From Caballeronia jiangsuensis (GTDB lineage: Bacteria; Pseudomonadota; Gammaproteobacteria; Burkholderiales; Burkholderiaceae): a DNA stretch of 64,000 nt. The stretch covers positions 124,001-188,000 of the forward strand of contig JFHF01000008.1 of the NCBI GenBank assembly GCA_000648925.1. Reading direction: 5' to 3'. Shown here one piece after another: positions 18,711 to 27,849 of the stretch. The translations under genes and the position numbers were made by a program. Position 1 is the stretch's first letter, and the number at the start of each line of letters is the position of its first letter. The notes beneath the pieces were generated by a model. It did not search any database. It was not told the DNA's origin and was given only the letters and a program-made list of their open reading frames with translations.

Positions 18711-19721
18711 ATGTCCTACTTCCTGATTTCACTCGATTTCGAATTGATGTGGGGCGTGCGCGACCATCGCTCGATCGCTACATACGGCAAGAACATCCTC
18801 GGCGTGCGCGAGGCGATTCCGGCCATGCTCGCGATGTTCACGAAGTATCGCGTGAAGGCGACGTGGGCGACCGTCGGCATGCTGCTCTTCGATAACAAGA
18901 AGGACCTGCTCGCGAATCTGCCCGATGTCCGGCCGACTTATACCGATGCGAAGCTGAGCCCTTACACGAACGGTTATCTCGATTCGATCGGCGCGGACGA
19001 AAAGAGCGATCCGTACCATTACGGTCTGTCGCTCGCGCGGCGGATCGTCGATACGGAAGGCAGCGAGCTTGCGAGTCACACGTTCTGTCATTACTACTGC
19101 CTCGAAGCGGGGCAGGACAAGGCGCAATTCGCCGCCGACATGCACGCGTCCGTCGCGGCGATCCGGCGTCTCGCCGATCCGCCCGCGAGCATCGTGTTTC
19201 CGCGCAATCAGGTGAACAACGCGTATCTATCGGTGTGCGCGCAGGAGGGGCTGATCGCGTACCGGGGCACCGAGCGCAACTGGATGTATCGCGAAACATC
19301 GCGCGCCGACGAAGCCGCGCTGCGTCGCGCCGCGCGTCTCGCCGATGCCTATGTCAATCTCTCGGGCGATCACGCCTTCGATCCGCGTCCTTCGCGCGGG
19401 CTCGTCGATGTGCGCTCCAGCCGCTTCCTGCGTCCATATGCGCGCAACAAGCGAGCGCTCGAATGGCTGCGCATCCATCGGATCAAGCAGTCGATGACTT
19501 CGGCGGCGCGCACCGGACGTTCGTTTCACTTGTGGTGGCATCCGCATAACTTCGGCGCGAATCTCGCCGAAAACCTCGCGGTGCTCGAAGCGGTGCTCAA
19601 GCATCACGCGCATCTGAGAGACACCTACGGCGTGCAGCCCGCGACCATGGCGGAAGTCGCGCGGGCGACACAATCGGAAGAGAGCAGGCTTGCGGAGATG
19701 GAGTTCGGGCTGTTCGTTTGA
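18711..19721 (+). CDS. polysaccharide deacetylase family protein
   Basis: This 336-residue protein of the NodB-homology (carbohydrate esterase 4) fold starts MSYFLISLDFELMWG, where the DFE takes the place of the usual TFDD metal-binding motif. A HTFCH motif (His-x3-His) in GSELASHTFCHYY supplies the two zinc histidines. A late WWHPHNFG segment could hold the catalytic histidine. No signal peptide is seen, so the protein is probably cytoplasmic and may act on the lipid-linked intermediate or a precursor. The start lies five bases after the polymerase stop, supporting co-translation. The role would be N- or O-deacetylation of a polymer sugar. Confidence 0.8.
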   Translation: MSYFLISLDFELMWGVRDHRSIATYGKNILGVREAIPAMLAMFTKYRVKATWATVGMLLFDNKKDLLANLPDVRPTYTDAKLSPYTNGYLDSIGADEKSDPYHYGLSLARRIVDTEGSELASHTFCHYYCLEAGQDKAQFAADMHASVAAIRRLADPPASIVFPRNQVNNAYLSVCAQEGLIAYRGTERNWMYRETSRADEAALRRAARLADAYVNLSGDHAFDPRPSRGLVDVRSSRFLRPYARNKRALEWLRIHRIKQSMTSAARTGRSFHLWWHPHNFGANLAENLAVLEAVLKHHAHLRDTYGVQPATMAEVARATQSEESRLAEMEFGLFV

Positions 19722-19844
19722 ACGAAGTACGAAGACGGTAACAAGACACTAGAAAACGACCGCATACCGCGGGTGCGCTGCATTGGCGATGGCCATTGCA
19801 GCGCGCAGGCGCGTGCGCGGGATAAGAACAAAGAGGGAAGTGCG

Positions 19845-21779
19845 ATGAATTTCCGTAACGATATAAACGGCTTGCGCGCGTTCGCGGTTCTCGCGGTCGT
19901 CCTTTTTCACTTCGATGTGCCCGGCTTCAAGGGCGGCTTTCTCGGTGTAGACGTGTTCTTCGTGATTTCAGGCTACCTGATGACGAGCATCATCTTCAGG
20001 CGCATGGAGAAGGGCAGATTCTCGGTGCTCGAGTTCTATGCCGATCGCGCGCGGCGCATTATTCCGGCGCTCGCGTTTCTCTGCTTCGCACTCGGCGTGC
20101 TCGGCTGGCTCGTGTTCCTGCCTTCCGAGTTTCGCGCGTACGGCAAGGCGGCGGGATCGAGCCTCGGGTTCTTTTCCAATATCGTTTATTGGCGCGAGGC
20201 GGGTTACTTCGATGTCCGCTCGCACCTGAAATGGCTGCTGCACACGTGGTCGCTTTCCGTCGAATGGCAGTTCTATCTGCTGTATCCGCTCGGCATTCTG
20301 CTCGTGCGCAAGCTGTTCGGGCAACGCGGGACGGTGATCGCGCTGATCGGCGCCGCGCTCGCGTCGCTTGCGATGTGCGTCTATCTCTCCGATCCGACGA
20401 AGTGGCCGACGGCCGCGTTCTTCCTGCTGCCGACGCGCGCATGGGAGATGCTCGCGGGCGGTCTCGTGTACCTGTTCCCGATTGCGCCGCGCAGGTCCGT
20501 TCGCCGGACGATCGAGTTCGCCGGTCTCGCGATGATCGTGTACGGCGCGCTCACCTTCAACGAAAACAACGCGTGGCCAGGCTATCTCGCGCTCGTGCCG
20601 GTGCTGGGTACGGCACTCGTGCTGCTCGCGGCGCGCAAGCATTCGATTTTCACGTGCAATCCGCTTGCGCAGTTCATCGGCAAGATTTCGTATTCGGTCT
20701 ATCTCTGGCACTGGCCGTTCGTCGTCGCGCTCACGTACTTCGACAAGGACGGCTCGCTGCCCTGGCGCGTGGGCGCCATCGCGGGCGGCTTCGCGATGGG
20801 ATATCTGTCGTATGCGCTCGTCGAATCGAAGACGAGAAAGGCGTCGCAAGGCGAGGCGCGCGCGTTCCCGAGGTTCATCACGCTGCGTCCGATTCTCGCG
20901 TTCACGCTGCTGCTCGCGGTCGGCGGCGGCAGCATCTATGCGAGCCAGGGCGTGCCGAATCGCTTCGACCGTTCGGTGTTCATCGCCGATAGCGAGACCT
21001 ACGACACGAATCCGCACCGCACGAAGTGTCACATGATGATCGATCCATGCGACGTCGCGAACAAGCAGAAGGATAGCCGCGTAGTGGTCCTCGGCGACAG
21101 TCACGCGGAAGCCATCGCCGAAGCGGTCGTCGATGCGGTGCCCAACGGCAAGCCGGAGGATGTCCTGCTCATCACGATCGAAGGCTGTCCGACGATCTAC
21201 GGCATCCGTCGCGGCAATGGCGACTGCTTCGATCAGGACCGCAAGTACATCGACATCCTGAGCCGCGACGAGTCCGCGAAGACGCCCGTGATCATCGCCA
21301 ATCACTGGTCGCAGTACTGGTCGGGTCCGACCATGGACGAGTTCGCGTTCGTCAATCCCGAGCAGCCCGCGCAGACGCCCGCGCCGTTCTCGACCGAGCT
21401 CTATCGCGAGCACTTGCTGTCGACGGTCTGCCGCATCTCGAAGATCCGGCCGGTCTATCTGGTGGAGCCGATTCCCGAGTTCGACTTCAACGTTCCGCTG
21501 ATGCTCGCGCGCGAGAAGATGAAGGACCCGCACGCGCCCGATCTGTCGATCACGCTGTCCGATTACGCCCAGCGCAACGGCGGCCTGTTGCAGGCGATGC
21601 GTCAGGCGCACGATCAATGCGGCATCCATCTGCTCGACCCGCGCCCGTTCCTGTGCCCGGACGGCAAATGCATGGGCTCGCACGACGGCCGGCCGCTCTA
21701 TTCCGACTATCACCACATGAGCGAATACGGCAACCGCTTCCTCGTGCCGATGTTCCGGCGGGTCTTCGAGCAGGGCTGA
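19845..21779 (+). CDS. OafA-type O-acyltransferase with C-terminal SGNH domain
   Basis: This 644-residue protein has an acyltransferase-3 membrane domain with about ten segments (residues 1 to about 350; DINGLRAFAVLAVVLFHF, GGFLGVDVFFVISGYLM, LLHTWSLSVEWQFYL) fused to a periplasmic SGNH domain (VVVLGDSHAEAIAE near residue 420; YSDYHHMSEYG near the C-terminus). Such proteins move acyl groups, usually acetyl, from a cytoplasmic donor to surface sugars. The ATG at 19845 has an AGAGGGAAG ribosome-binding site. It closes the rightward polysaccharide operon and is followed by a hairpin terminator. It predicts an O-acylated polymer. Confidence 0.9.
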   Translation: MNFRNDINGLRAFAVLAVVLFHFDVPGFKGGFLGVDVFFVISGYLMTSIIFRRMEKGRFSVLEFYADRARRIIPALAFLCFALGVLGWLVFLPSEFRAYGKAAGSSLGFFSNIVYWREAGYFDVRSHLKWLLHTWSLSVEWQFYLLYPLGILLVRKLFGQRGTVIALIGAALASLAMCVYLSDPTKWPTAAFFLLPTRAWEMLAGGLVYLFPIAPRRSVRRTIEFAGLAMIVYGALTFNENNAWPGYLALVPVLGTALVLLAARKHSIFTCNPLAQFIGKISYSVYLWHWPFVVALTYFDKDGSLPWRVGAIAGGFAMGYLSYALVESKTRKASQGEARAFPRFITLRPILAFTLLLAVGGGSIYASQGVPNRFDRSVFIADSETYDTNPHRTKCHMMIDPCDVANKQKDSRVVVLGDSHAEAIAEAVVDAVPNGKPEDVLLITIEGCPTIYGIRRGNGDCFDQDRKYIDILSRDESAKTPVIIANHWSQYWSGPTMDEFAFVNPEQPAQTPAPFSTELYREHLLSTVCRISKIRPVYLVEPIPEFDFNVPLMLAREKMKDPHAPDLSITLSDYAQRNGGLLQAMRQAHDQCGIHLLDPRPFLCPDGKCMGSHDGRPLYSDYHHMSEYGNRFLVPMFRRVFEQG

Positions 21780-21802
21780 GAGACAGCAGGATGATGCAAG
21801 CG

Positions 21803-21829
21803 CGCGGCCTCCCTCGGGAGGCCGCGTTT
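21803..21829 (+). terminator. terminator between converging acyltransferase and flippase genes
   Basis: A ten-pair GC-rich stem (CGCGGCCTCC with GGAGGCCGCG) is followed by TTTC. The T-run is short, but the position, 24 bases after the acyltransferase stop and touching the opposite-strand flippase stop, fits a terminator. Confidence 0.65.
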
Positions 21830-23214
21830 CATTGGGGCGTAGCGGTATCGGGTGTCGGACCGTTACCGGTGAAAGGCGGCGCGAAGCGCGTCCAGAAGAT
21901 GTAGCACGCGAGCACGGCGATCGCGCCGATGCCGGTTGCGAGCAGCACGCCCTGTGCGCCGTAGAGATGCACGAGAATGACGTTGCCGATGATCTTGGTT
22001 CCGAAGCCGATCAGCGAAATGACGGAGATCGCCCGATAGCGCGTTTCGCTCGCGAACAACTGCACGAGCACGCACATGCCGAAGTAGAACGGCACCTGCA
22101 AAAGCCCGTAGCGAAAGAGCGTGGTGACCGCGATCGTGTCCTCGGGCGTGAAGGCGCCTTTCTGGAACAGCAGCTTGACGACGTACGGCGCGAGCGCGTA
22201 AGCGAAGAGGCCGCCGACGAGACCGAGCATCGTCATGATGCCCGACCACTTCAGCGCGGTGCTGCGCGCACGCGCATGATCGCCGCGATGAAGAATCTCC
22301 GCGAGGATCGGCAAGGTCGCGCGCGTGATCGCGAGCGCGCCCATGCTGAGCACGAGCGAGAGCAGCCGGTTCGCGTAGCCGAGCGTCGCGATGGCGCCGT
22401 CGCCTTGCTGCGCCATGAAATATTGATCGATAGGAAGCCAGAGACTCGCCACGACCGAGCCGATCGTGAGCATGCCCATCGAGCGGATCGTCGACGGCCA
22501 TTGCTTCGCGCGTGCCGCGACGCGTGGCAGCACGGGCATCGCGTCGGCGCGTTTGGCGAGCACGCGCAGCCACGCGGCCTGCACCACGAAGCCGAGCGAC
22601 GTGCCCAGCACGAGCGGCGTGATCGACGTGTTGTTGCGCGCGGCGAGCACGAAGACCAGGAGGCCGATGGCCGGCACGCATTCCAGCAACGTATTGATGT
22701 GCTTGCCCGAAGCCTGCAGGCGCGAGGAAGAAATGCAGATCGTGAAGGTCAAGAGGCCGACCGGCGTCATGCTGATGATCATCGCCCGGCACATGTCGCG
22801 CGTCGATTCCGCGAGACTGCCCGCGATGACATCCGCGAGATAAGGCCAGAACAGCCAAAGCAGGAGAGAGGACGAGAGGCCGATGACGAGCCCGATGCCT
22901 TCCAGCTCGCCGAGAAAGCCGTCGCGCTGCGACTTGTCTTCCTTGAGCGACACGAGCGCGGGAACGAGCAGCACCGCGAGCACGTTCGTGAGCATCGAAG
23001 GCAGCCAGGTGACGAGCGTGAGCGCGAACTGATAGGCGTCGACGGTGCCGCTGATCCCGTAGCGGTACGCGATCGCCATCTCCTTCGATGCGCCGATGCA
23101 TTTCCCGGCGATCACGAATATCAGCAGGACGACCGCGCTTCTCGCGATTCGCTTGTGATCCTGATGCACGCCGCCGAGACGTCGTCTTACCGATTGCACA
23201 GCTGTGCTCAGCAC
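21829..23214 (-). CDS. MurJ/MviN-like lipid-linked oligosaccharide flippase (Wzx role)
   Basis: This 461-residue membrane protein of the MOP exporter superfamily (MurJ branch) has about 12-14 hydrophobic segments, beginning with the VVLLIFVIAGKCIGASKEMAIAYRYG region. The KEMAIAYRYG..DAY stretch and the FQKGAFTPEDT motif are MurJ signatures. The GTG start at 23214 was chosen because AGGAGGAG lies just upstream and the preceding frame looks non-coding. Its place in the polysaccharide locus suggests it flips the lipid-linked repeat unit, since no other Wzx is present. It is encoded on the strand opposite to the main operon, together with the acyltransferase gene at 23424. Confidence 0.85.
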   Translation of the reverse strand: MLSTAVQSVRRRLGGVHQDHKRIARSAVVLLIFVIAGKCIGASKEMAIAYRYGISGTVDAYQFALTLVTWLPSMLTNVLAVLLVPALVSLKEDKSQRDGFLGELEGIGLVIGLSSSLLLWLFWPYLADVIAGSLAESTRDMCRAMIISMTPVGLLTFTICISSSRLQASGKHINTLLECVPAIGLLVFVLAARNNTSITPLVLGTSLGFVVQAAWLRVLAKRADAMPVLPRVAARAKQWPSTIRSMGMLTIGSVVASLWLPIDQYFMAQQGDGAIATLGYANRLLSLVLSMGALAITRATLPILAEILHRGDHARARSTALKWSGIMTMLGLVGGLFAYALAPYVVKLLFQKGAFTPEDTIAVTTLFRYGLLQVPFYFGMCVLVQLFASETRYRAISVISLIGFGTKIIGNVILVHLYGAQGVLLATGIGAIAVLACYIFWTRFAPPFTGNGPTPDTATPQ

Positions 23215-23423
23215 GTGTACTCCTCCTGCGTTGGAGCCTTTCGTCGCGTGGCGGGACGTAGGGTCGAAATCGCCATGCGATCGGATGCGCGAAGGCCGGC
23301 GGCGTTCGCGTGAGAGTGACGAGCATGCACGAAAACGGGCACCTCGACTGTTCGCCAAGGCACCCGGCAACGCCGATGGCGGCGCGTGCTGTCTTCAGGG
23401 AAAACGCGTGGAAGCGGTATTTC

Positions 23424-23987
23424 CTATGACGATTGAGTTCCCCAGGGACGCAGGATGTAGCGCGCCGCGCGGTGCAGCGACGCATCGTCCGTCAGGATTC
23501 GCGCCGGGCAGCCGGCCACGGTCACGTTCGGCGGAATGTCGCGAGTCACGACGCTGCCCGCGCCGATGGTGACGTTATCGCCGATGGTCACGTCCTCGAC
23601 GATGCACACGTTCGGCCCGATATACACGTTATTGCCGATCGTCGCCGCCTTGCCGTGATTCGATCCGATCGTCACGCCCTGCGAGATGTTGCAGTTCGCG
23701 CCGATGACCGCGGTCGGATTTACCACGAGCGAGCCGACGTGGCTGATGTAGAAGCCCGGCCCGATCTTCGTGCGCGGGCTGATCACGAAGCCGAACCGGC
23801 GCTGCTTCAGGCGGATGACATGGTTGAGCACGAGCCGCACCGGCCGGGACGAGGCGGCGCTCGCCAGCCGCAGCCAGAACATGTAGTTGAACCCTTCGTT
23901 CAACACCAGTTGCTCGAGGAGGAGCATGAAGCTGTACTCGCCGCTGTAGCGGTAGAGATCGCTCTTGATCAGATCGAAGGTCTTCAT
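23424..23987 (-). CDS. hexapeptide-repeat serine acetyltransferase-like enzyme
   Basis: This 187-residue left-handed beta-helix acyltransferase shows repeated hexapeptide units (IGANCNISQGVTIGSN, ATIGNNVYIGPNVCI, TIGDNVTIGAGSVV) and the GCPARI end motif. The fold is like serine O-acetyltransferase CysE, but the N-terminal helical domain is short, as in CysE-like proteins of exopolysaccharide clusters. The Met at 23987 was chosen because homology starts with MKTFDLIKSDLYRY; its ribosome-binding site is weak. It may acetylate a sugar or amino-acid substituent in the cytoplasm. It lies upstream of, and on the same strand as, the flippase gene, with about 210 bases between. Confidence 0.75.
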   Translation of the reverse strand: MKTFDLIKSDLYRYSGEYSFMLLLEQLVLNEGFNYMFWLRLASAASSRPVRLVLNHVIRLKQRRFGFVISPRTKIGPGFYISHVGSLVVNPTAVIGANCNISQGVTIGSNHGKAATIGNNVYIGPNVCIVEDVTIGDNVTIGAGSVVTRDIPPNVTVAGCPARILTDDASLHRAARYILRPWGTQSS

Positions 23988-25078
23988 TGCAGCGTGTCTT
24001 TTTGGTTGCGTGGACGCTTGGGGCGATTTCGACCCGACCTCAAGACTAGGGATTGCGGCCATCGAGTTCAGTGCGCAATGAAACACTGGACCGTTTTGCA
24101 ACGGAAAGGATTTCCGATCCCGCGTATTTTGTCTGCTGAATAAGGTGATTTTGTTTAATCAGATTATTAGAGATCCGCCGGAAGCCCAGCCAATGCGGGA
24201 AAACGGGAAGAAGCAGGGTGACTTGGTATAAACCCGATAGGGGTATTCACCGTAGGGTCTTTCGCTTTTTAATCGAAAAAAAGTTTCCAGTCCGCACTTA
24301 CAAAATCCGATTGATCAGTTGAAAGCGAGAAAAAGTCACTTTCATTTTGTAATTTTTGCATATGTGATCTCACCAAGACGGTAAATCGAAGCCGGTAAAT
24401 GAGAATTGTCCGCGGAGTGATCGGTAAATGAAGCGAAATAATCAGCCTATTGATGATCGTTTCGGCATACGAAAGGCGCTCCGTCAGGCCTTGTATGGCC
24501 TCCCGCGAGGACATCGGACGGGGTCGTCGCGTGAACGTTCGTGTACTTAAAATCGATTGTTCATATGAATATTAATCATCGTATCGAATGCGGATTAAAG
24601 TGGTGTTATTCATCTACGGTATTAACATTTAAAACGGCGTAGTTTATTTCACTCCCAGGAGAATGAAAGAGAAAATACGCCGCGATAAAGCGATGAAAAA
24701 ATAAAAGGAATAGTTACAAGCGTACATTCTGTTACAAGTAACGGGTAGGAATACTCTGTAGCAATCTGTAGTATTAATAAAAGACGGTAATTACTGCCGT
24801 CAGACTTCAGTGCTTCGACGGGCCGTACCCGGATCGTTCGAGCATGGGATGGTCAGGTTTTCCGGAATATCTGGTTCCTCAATCCCGAAGTCGAACTGTT
24901 TTTCGCCGAGATGCCTTTCGGAGTCGCCGTGTGCGGCTGTCGAGCGCTGGGCGGCGCAATCGTTTGCGTCTGCTCTATTTGCGTCGGTCATCTCATTGCC
25001 CATAAAGAAACGTTGCGTGCGACCGATGTCGCAGGAACCGGCTCGCCCGTCGATAACGTACGACCTATTGGAAAGACA
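23988..25078. promoter_or_regulatory. long AT-rich upstream region of the second beta-helix gene
   Basis: This stretch of about 1.1 kb has no gene I can support. The part 24150-24800 is strikingly AT-rich for this genome. Possible elements are a GACGG-N9-CCGTC inverted repeat at 24783-24801 and several TATA-like hexamers. An 81-codon minus-strand frame (24269-24514) lacks a ribosome-binding site and any family likeness. The downstream gene may have a long leader RNA or heavily regulated promoter. Transferred DNA is an alternative. Confidence 0.45.
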
Positions 25079-26281
25079 ATGCTTCCGAACATCACTCAGG
25101 CAGACAACCGGGCAGACACCTCCCGTATCGCGACCCGTCGCAAGCTGCTGACCTCGCTCATCGCGGGCAGCGGCGCGTTCGTGCTCGCCGCATGCGGCGG
25201 CGGCAGCGACGGCGGCGCAGCGGATTCCGTCGCGGATCGCTGGAGAAGAAGGAACAACGGTGGCGCCTCGACGGCGACGCCCGCGAGCTCGGCCTCCGCC
25301 GCAACGCCCGCCAGCGCTGCCACCCCCGCCAGCCCTGCCGCTCCGGCAAGCTCGACGTCCGCCGCGGCCGACACCTCCGGCACCATCGCGGCTTCGTCGT
25401 TCGGCGTGAAGGCCGATGGCAAGACCAACGACCGCGCCGCGCTGCAAGCCGCCATCGACGGTTCGGTCGGCCAGATCCTGCTGATCTCCGGCCAGGTCCG
25501 CATCGACACGACGGGTCTCACGCTGCGCACGAACAGCCACATCCGCTTCGCGTCGGGCGCATCGATCAAGCTGCTGGCGCACAACGCGGACATCTATCAG
25601 ATGATGCGTATCGTCGACGTGAACAACGTCATCGTCGAAAACGCGTACCTCGACGGCAGCAAGGAACTGAACTCGGCGTCGGGCGGCGAGCACGGCATGG
25701 GCTTCACGATCATGGGCGCGACGAACGTGCATCTGGTCGCGCCGACCACGATCAACACGTGGGGCGACGGCATCTACATCAACGATAGCCAGACCAAGAA
25801 GAACACGCCGACGTACAACCTGACCGTCGACAACCACAAGGCCGACGGCTGCCGCCGTCAGGGCGTGTCGATCATCTCGGGCGACACGATCACGTTCAAC
25901 AGCCCGGTGTGGCAGAACATCAACGGCACGGCGCCGGCGTGCGGTCTCGATTTCGAACCGAACGACAACTCGGCCGTGTTCAAGAGCATCACGATCAACA
26001 GCCCGACGACGGCGAACTGCAAGGGCGGCGGCATCAACGTGTGGTTCGGCTCGCTGCCGGGTCCGATCAGCAAGACGGTCACGATCGCGATCAACAACCA
26101 CGTCGACACGACGAGCCCGGGCGGTTCGTTCGCGGTTCAGGGTCTGTCGCTCGACGGCTACATCGTGAACGGCCAGATCAGCAGCACGAATCCGAAGTGG
26201 AAGTACCCGCTGATCGTCGAGCAGTGGGACAACGCGGGTCCGCGCATCAACGTGCAGAACCCGACGATCGTCAAGTCGTAA
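25079..26281 (+). CDS. Tat-type lipoprotein with right-handed beta-helix domain
   Basis: This 400-residue protein has a Tat-like N-terminus (RRKLLTSL at residues 20-27) ending in a lipobox LAAC (Cys39), then a linker of about 60 residues made mostly of Ala, Pro, Ser and Thr, and a beta-helix domain from about residue 107. The domain is a close paralogue of the protein at 16556-17575: in the ungapped stretch from SFGVK to SKELN, 66 of 92 residues are identical by my count. The ATG at 25079 is preceded by GGAAAG; an upstream in-frame start would hide the signal sequence. The predicted location is the outer-membrane or periplasmic face. Its role is unknown; polymer binding or cleavage is likely. 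Confidence 0.75.
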   Translation: MLPNITQADNRADTSRIATRRKLLTSLIAGSGAFVLAACGGGSDGGAADSVADRWRRRNNGGASTATPASSASAATPASAATPASPAAPASSTSAAADTSGTIAASSFGVKADGKTNDRAALQAAIDGSVGQILLISGQVRIDTTGLTLRTNSHIRFASGASIKLLAHNADIYQMMRIVDVNNVIVENAYLDGSKELNSASGGEHGMGFTIMGATNVHLVAPTTINTWGDGIYINDSQTKKNTPTYNLTVDNHKADGCRRQGVSIISGDTITFNSPVWQNINGTAPACGLDFEPNDNSAVFKSITINSPTTANCKGGGINVWFGSLPGPISKTVTIAINNHVDTTSPGGSFAVQGLSLDGYIVNGQISSTNPKWKYPLIVEQWDNAGPRINVQNPTIVKS

Positions 26282-26299
26282 TCGACGGCGAAAGAACAA

Positions 26300-26336
26300 C
26301 GCCATGCGAAAGGAGCATCTTTCGCATGGCGTTTTT
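26300..26336. terminator. terminator between converging genes
   Basis: A perfect stem (CGCCATGCGAAAG paired with CTTTCGCATGGCG) around a six-base loop is followed by TTTTT on the plus strand. On the minus strand the tail is also T-rich, so it may serve both converging genes. Confidence 0.88.
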
Positions 26337-26351
26337 GCGTTTTCGCGCCGC

Positions 26352-27563
26352 CTACTTGAACCAGCCCAGATTCACGGAATTGGCGATGGCCTGCATCCCC
26401 GCCTGATTCGGATGCAGGTTGTCGCCGCTGTCGTACGCGCCGAGCATGACGGGCGGATTGGAAGGATCGCCGATCGCGGCGGCCTGATCGAGCACGGCGT
26501 CGCAGCCGCTGTCGGCGCTGGCGACGAACGCGTTCACCGCTGCGCGCGTCGCTTCGATGTCCGGCGTCCACGACGACACGCCCTCGAACGGCGTGAGCGT
26601 CGAGCAGATCACGCCGACGCCCGCCGCGTGCGCGCTCTGCGCGAGCTCGCTGAACGCGCTGTTCAGACGGGCCGCCGTCGGTGGCGCGCCACCGATCAGA
26701 TTATTGACCGCGTCGTCGGAAATGATCACCCACTTCACGTTGTACTGGTCGAGCACGTCGCGCTGGAAGCGCGTGAGACCGGCTTCGCCGGAGCCGTTCG
26801 TGAAGAAGTCGTTGCCGGAAATGCCCTGATTGAGCACGCCGACCGTCATGCCGGCTTGCTGCAGGCGCGCGGCGAGCAGGTTCGACCAACGGCCGTTGGT
26901 GTTCGGCTGCGACGCGACGCCTTCTGTGATCGATGCGCCGAACGCGACCACGGCGCCCGTCGCACTGGCGTTTTGCACGACGACGTCGGTGAGGTAGTAA
27001 TAAGACTGCTCGCCGAGTGCGTTGACGACGCCGCCCGCGAAGTTCGGGTCGGCGCTGACGTCGCCGGGTGCGATATACACGTCCTGAAGCGCATCCACGT
27101 GACCGGTCGTTCCGCTCGGCGTCTGTTGCGGCAGATAGGCGCTGACGACGATATCCGTAAGCGCCGGCACCTGAAACGCGACCGGATCGCTCATCATCAC
27201 GCGTCCCGGCGGGATCGTGACGAAAGGCTGACCGTCGAAGGTGACGGCCTTGTCGCTGCCGGGCACGGTGCGCTGGCCGCTCGCCCGTAGCGCGACGCGC
27301 ACATCGCCGATGACGAGCGGATCGCTGCCATACAGATTCGAGAACTGCACGCCGACGGCCGTCCCGCCGATACTCGTGTGCACGATCTGCCGGATCGTCT
27401 GATTATTGAAGCCGCCGTCGCGAGTGGCCATCGGCGCGGTGCTCCATGTGCCGGTCCACGGCAGGGTCGCGCTGATGCTCTGGGCAAAACTGGACGACGA
27501 AAGCGGCAGGGCGAGCGCGGTGGCCACGAGGGCTCGCTTGACGCGGGGAAATTGCTTGTTCAA
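26352..27563 (-). CDS. secreted SGNH/GDSL-family hydrolase
   Basis: This 403-residue exported esterase-like protein has a signal peptide at the N-terminus (basic residues, then ALVATALALPLSSSSFAQS). SGNH block I is AFGASITEG (nucleophile Ser), block II lies around GISGNDFF, and block V is the NLHPNQAG near the C-terminus with the catalytic Asp-His pair. A TTG start at 27563 is proposed because GGAG lies six bases upstream and the signal peptide begins there; the long upstream frame shows no protein-like features. It is convergent with the beta-helix lipoprotein gene. It may trim acyl groups from extracellular polysaccharide or plant polymers, but its substrate is not known. Confidence 0.8.
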   Translation of the reverse strand: MNKQFPRVKRALVATALALPLSSSSFAQSISATLPWTGTWSTAPMATRDGGFNNQTIRQIVHTSIGGTAVGVQFSNLYGSDPLVIGDVRVALRASGQRTVPGSDKAVTFDGQPFVTIPPGRVMMSDPVAFQVPALTDIVVSAYLPQQTPSGTTGHVDALQDVYIAPGDVSADPNFAGGVVNALGEQSYYYLTDVVVQNASATGAVVAFGASITEGVASQPNTNGRWSNLLAARLQQAGMTVGVLNQGISGNDFFTNGSGEAGLTRFQRDVLDQYNVKWVIISDDAVNNLIGGAPPTAARLNSAFSELAQSAHAAGVGVICSTLTPFEGVSSWTPDIEATRAAVNAFVASADSGCDAVLDQAAAIGDPSNPPVMLGAYDSGDNLHPNQAGMQAIANSVNLGWFK

Positions 27564-27849
27564 CTCGTTCTCCGAAACCAGCCGGACATAGAAAGGACGT
27601 ATCGCGTGACATGGGGACGTCCGTGGAGCGGGAAACCCTGAAAGGCCAGGTTTCCGTTCCTGTTTGGCTGGCGCGTGTGGCCACAGCGCGCCATTGTGGC
27701 GGCGAAATCTTCGGTGGACTTGTTTCGCCTTGATGCATCGAAGCACCATTTCCGCGCATGCTCTGTGCGCGACCGCGCATAAGGGCGGAAGGGCGATTTT
27801 GAAACGAATGCGCCGCAACTAACCGGCTTCGATGGACGGCCGCCGGGCG

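Noticed and set aside
21832..23313. Long plus-strand frame over the flippase gene
   Set aside because: Arg/Ala/Glu-rich shadow without motifs; the minus strand encodes a clear MurJ-like protein.
24269..24514. 81-codon minus-strand frame in the AT-rich region
   Set aside because: No Shine-Dalgarno and no recognisable family; kept only as part of the intergenic description.
1..26300. Assignment of the locus to cepacian (bce) biosynthesis
   Set aside because: The gene set here (TviB/TviC, EpsG-like polymerase, asparagine-synthetase-type amidotransferase) does not fit the mannose/rhamnose/glucuronate pathway.
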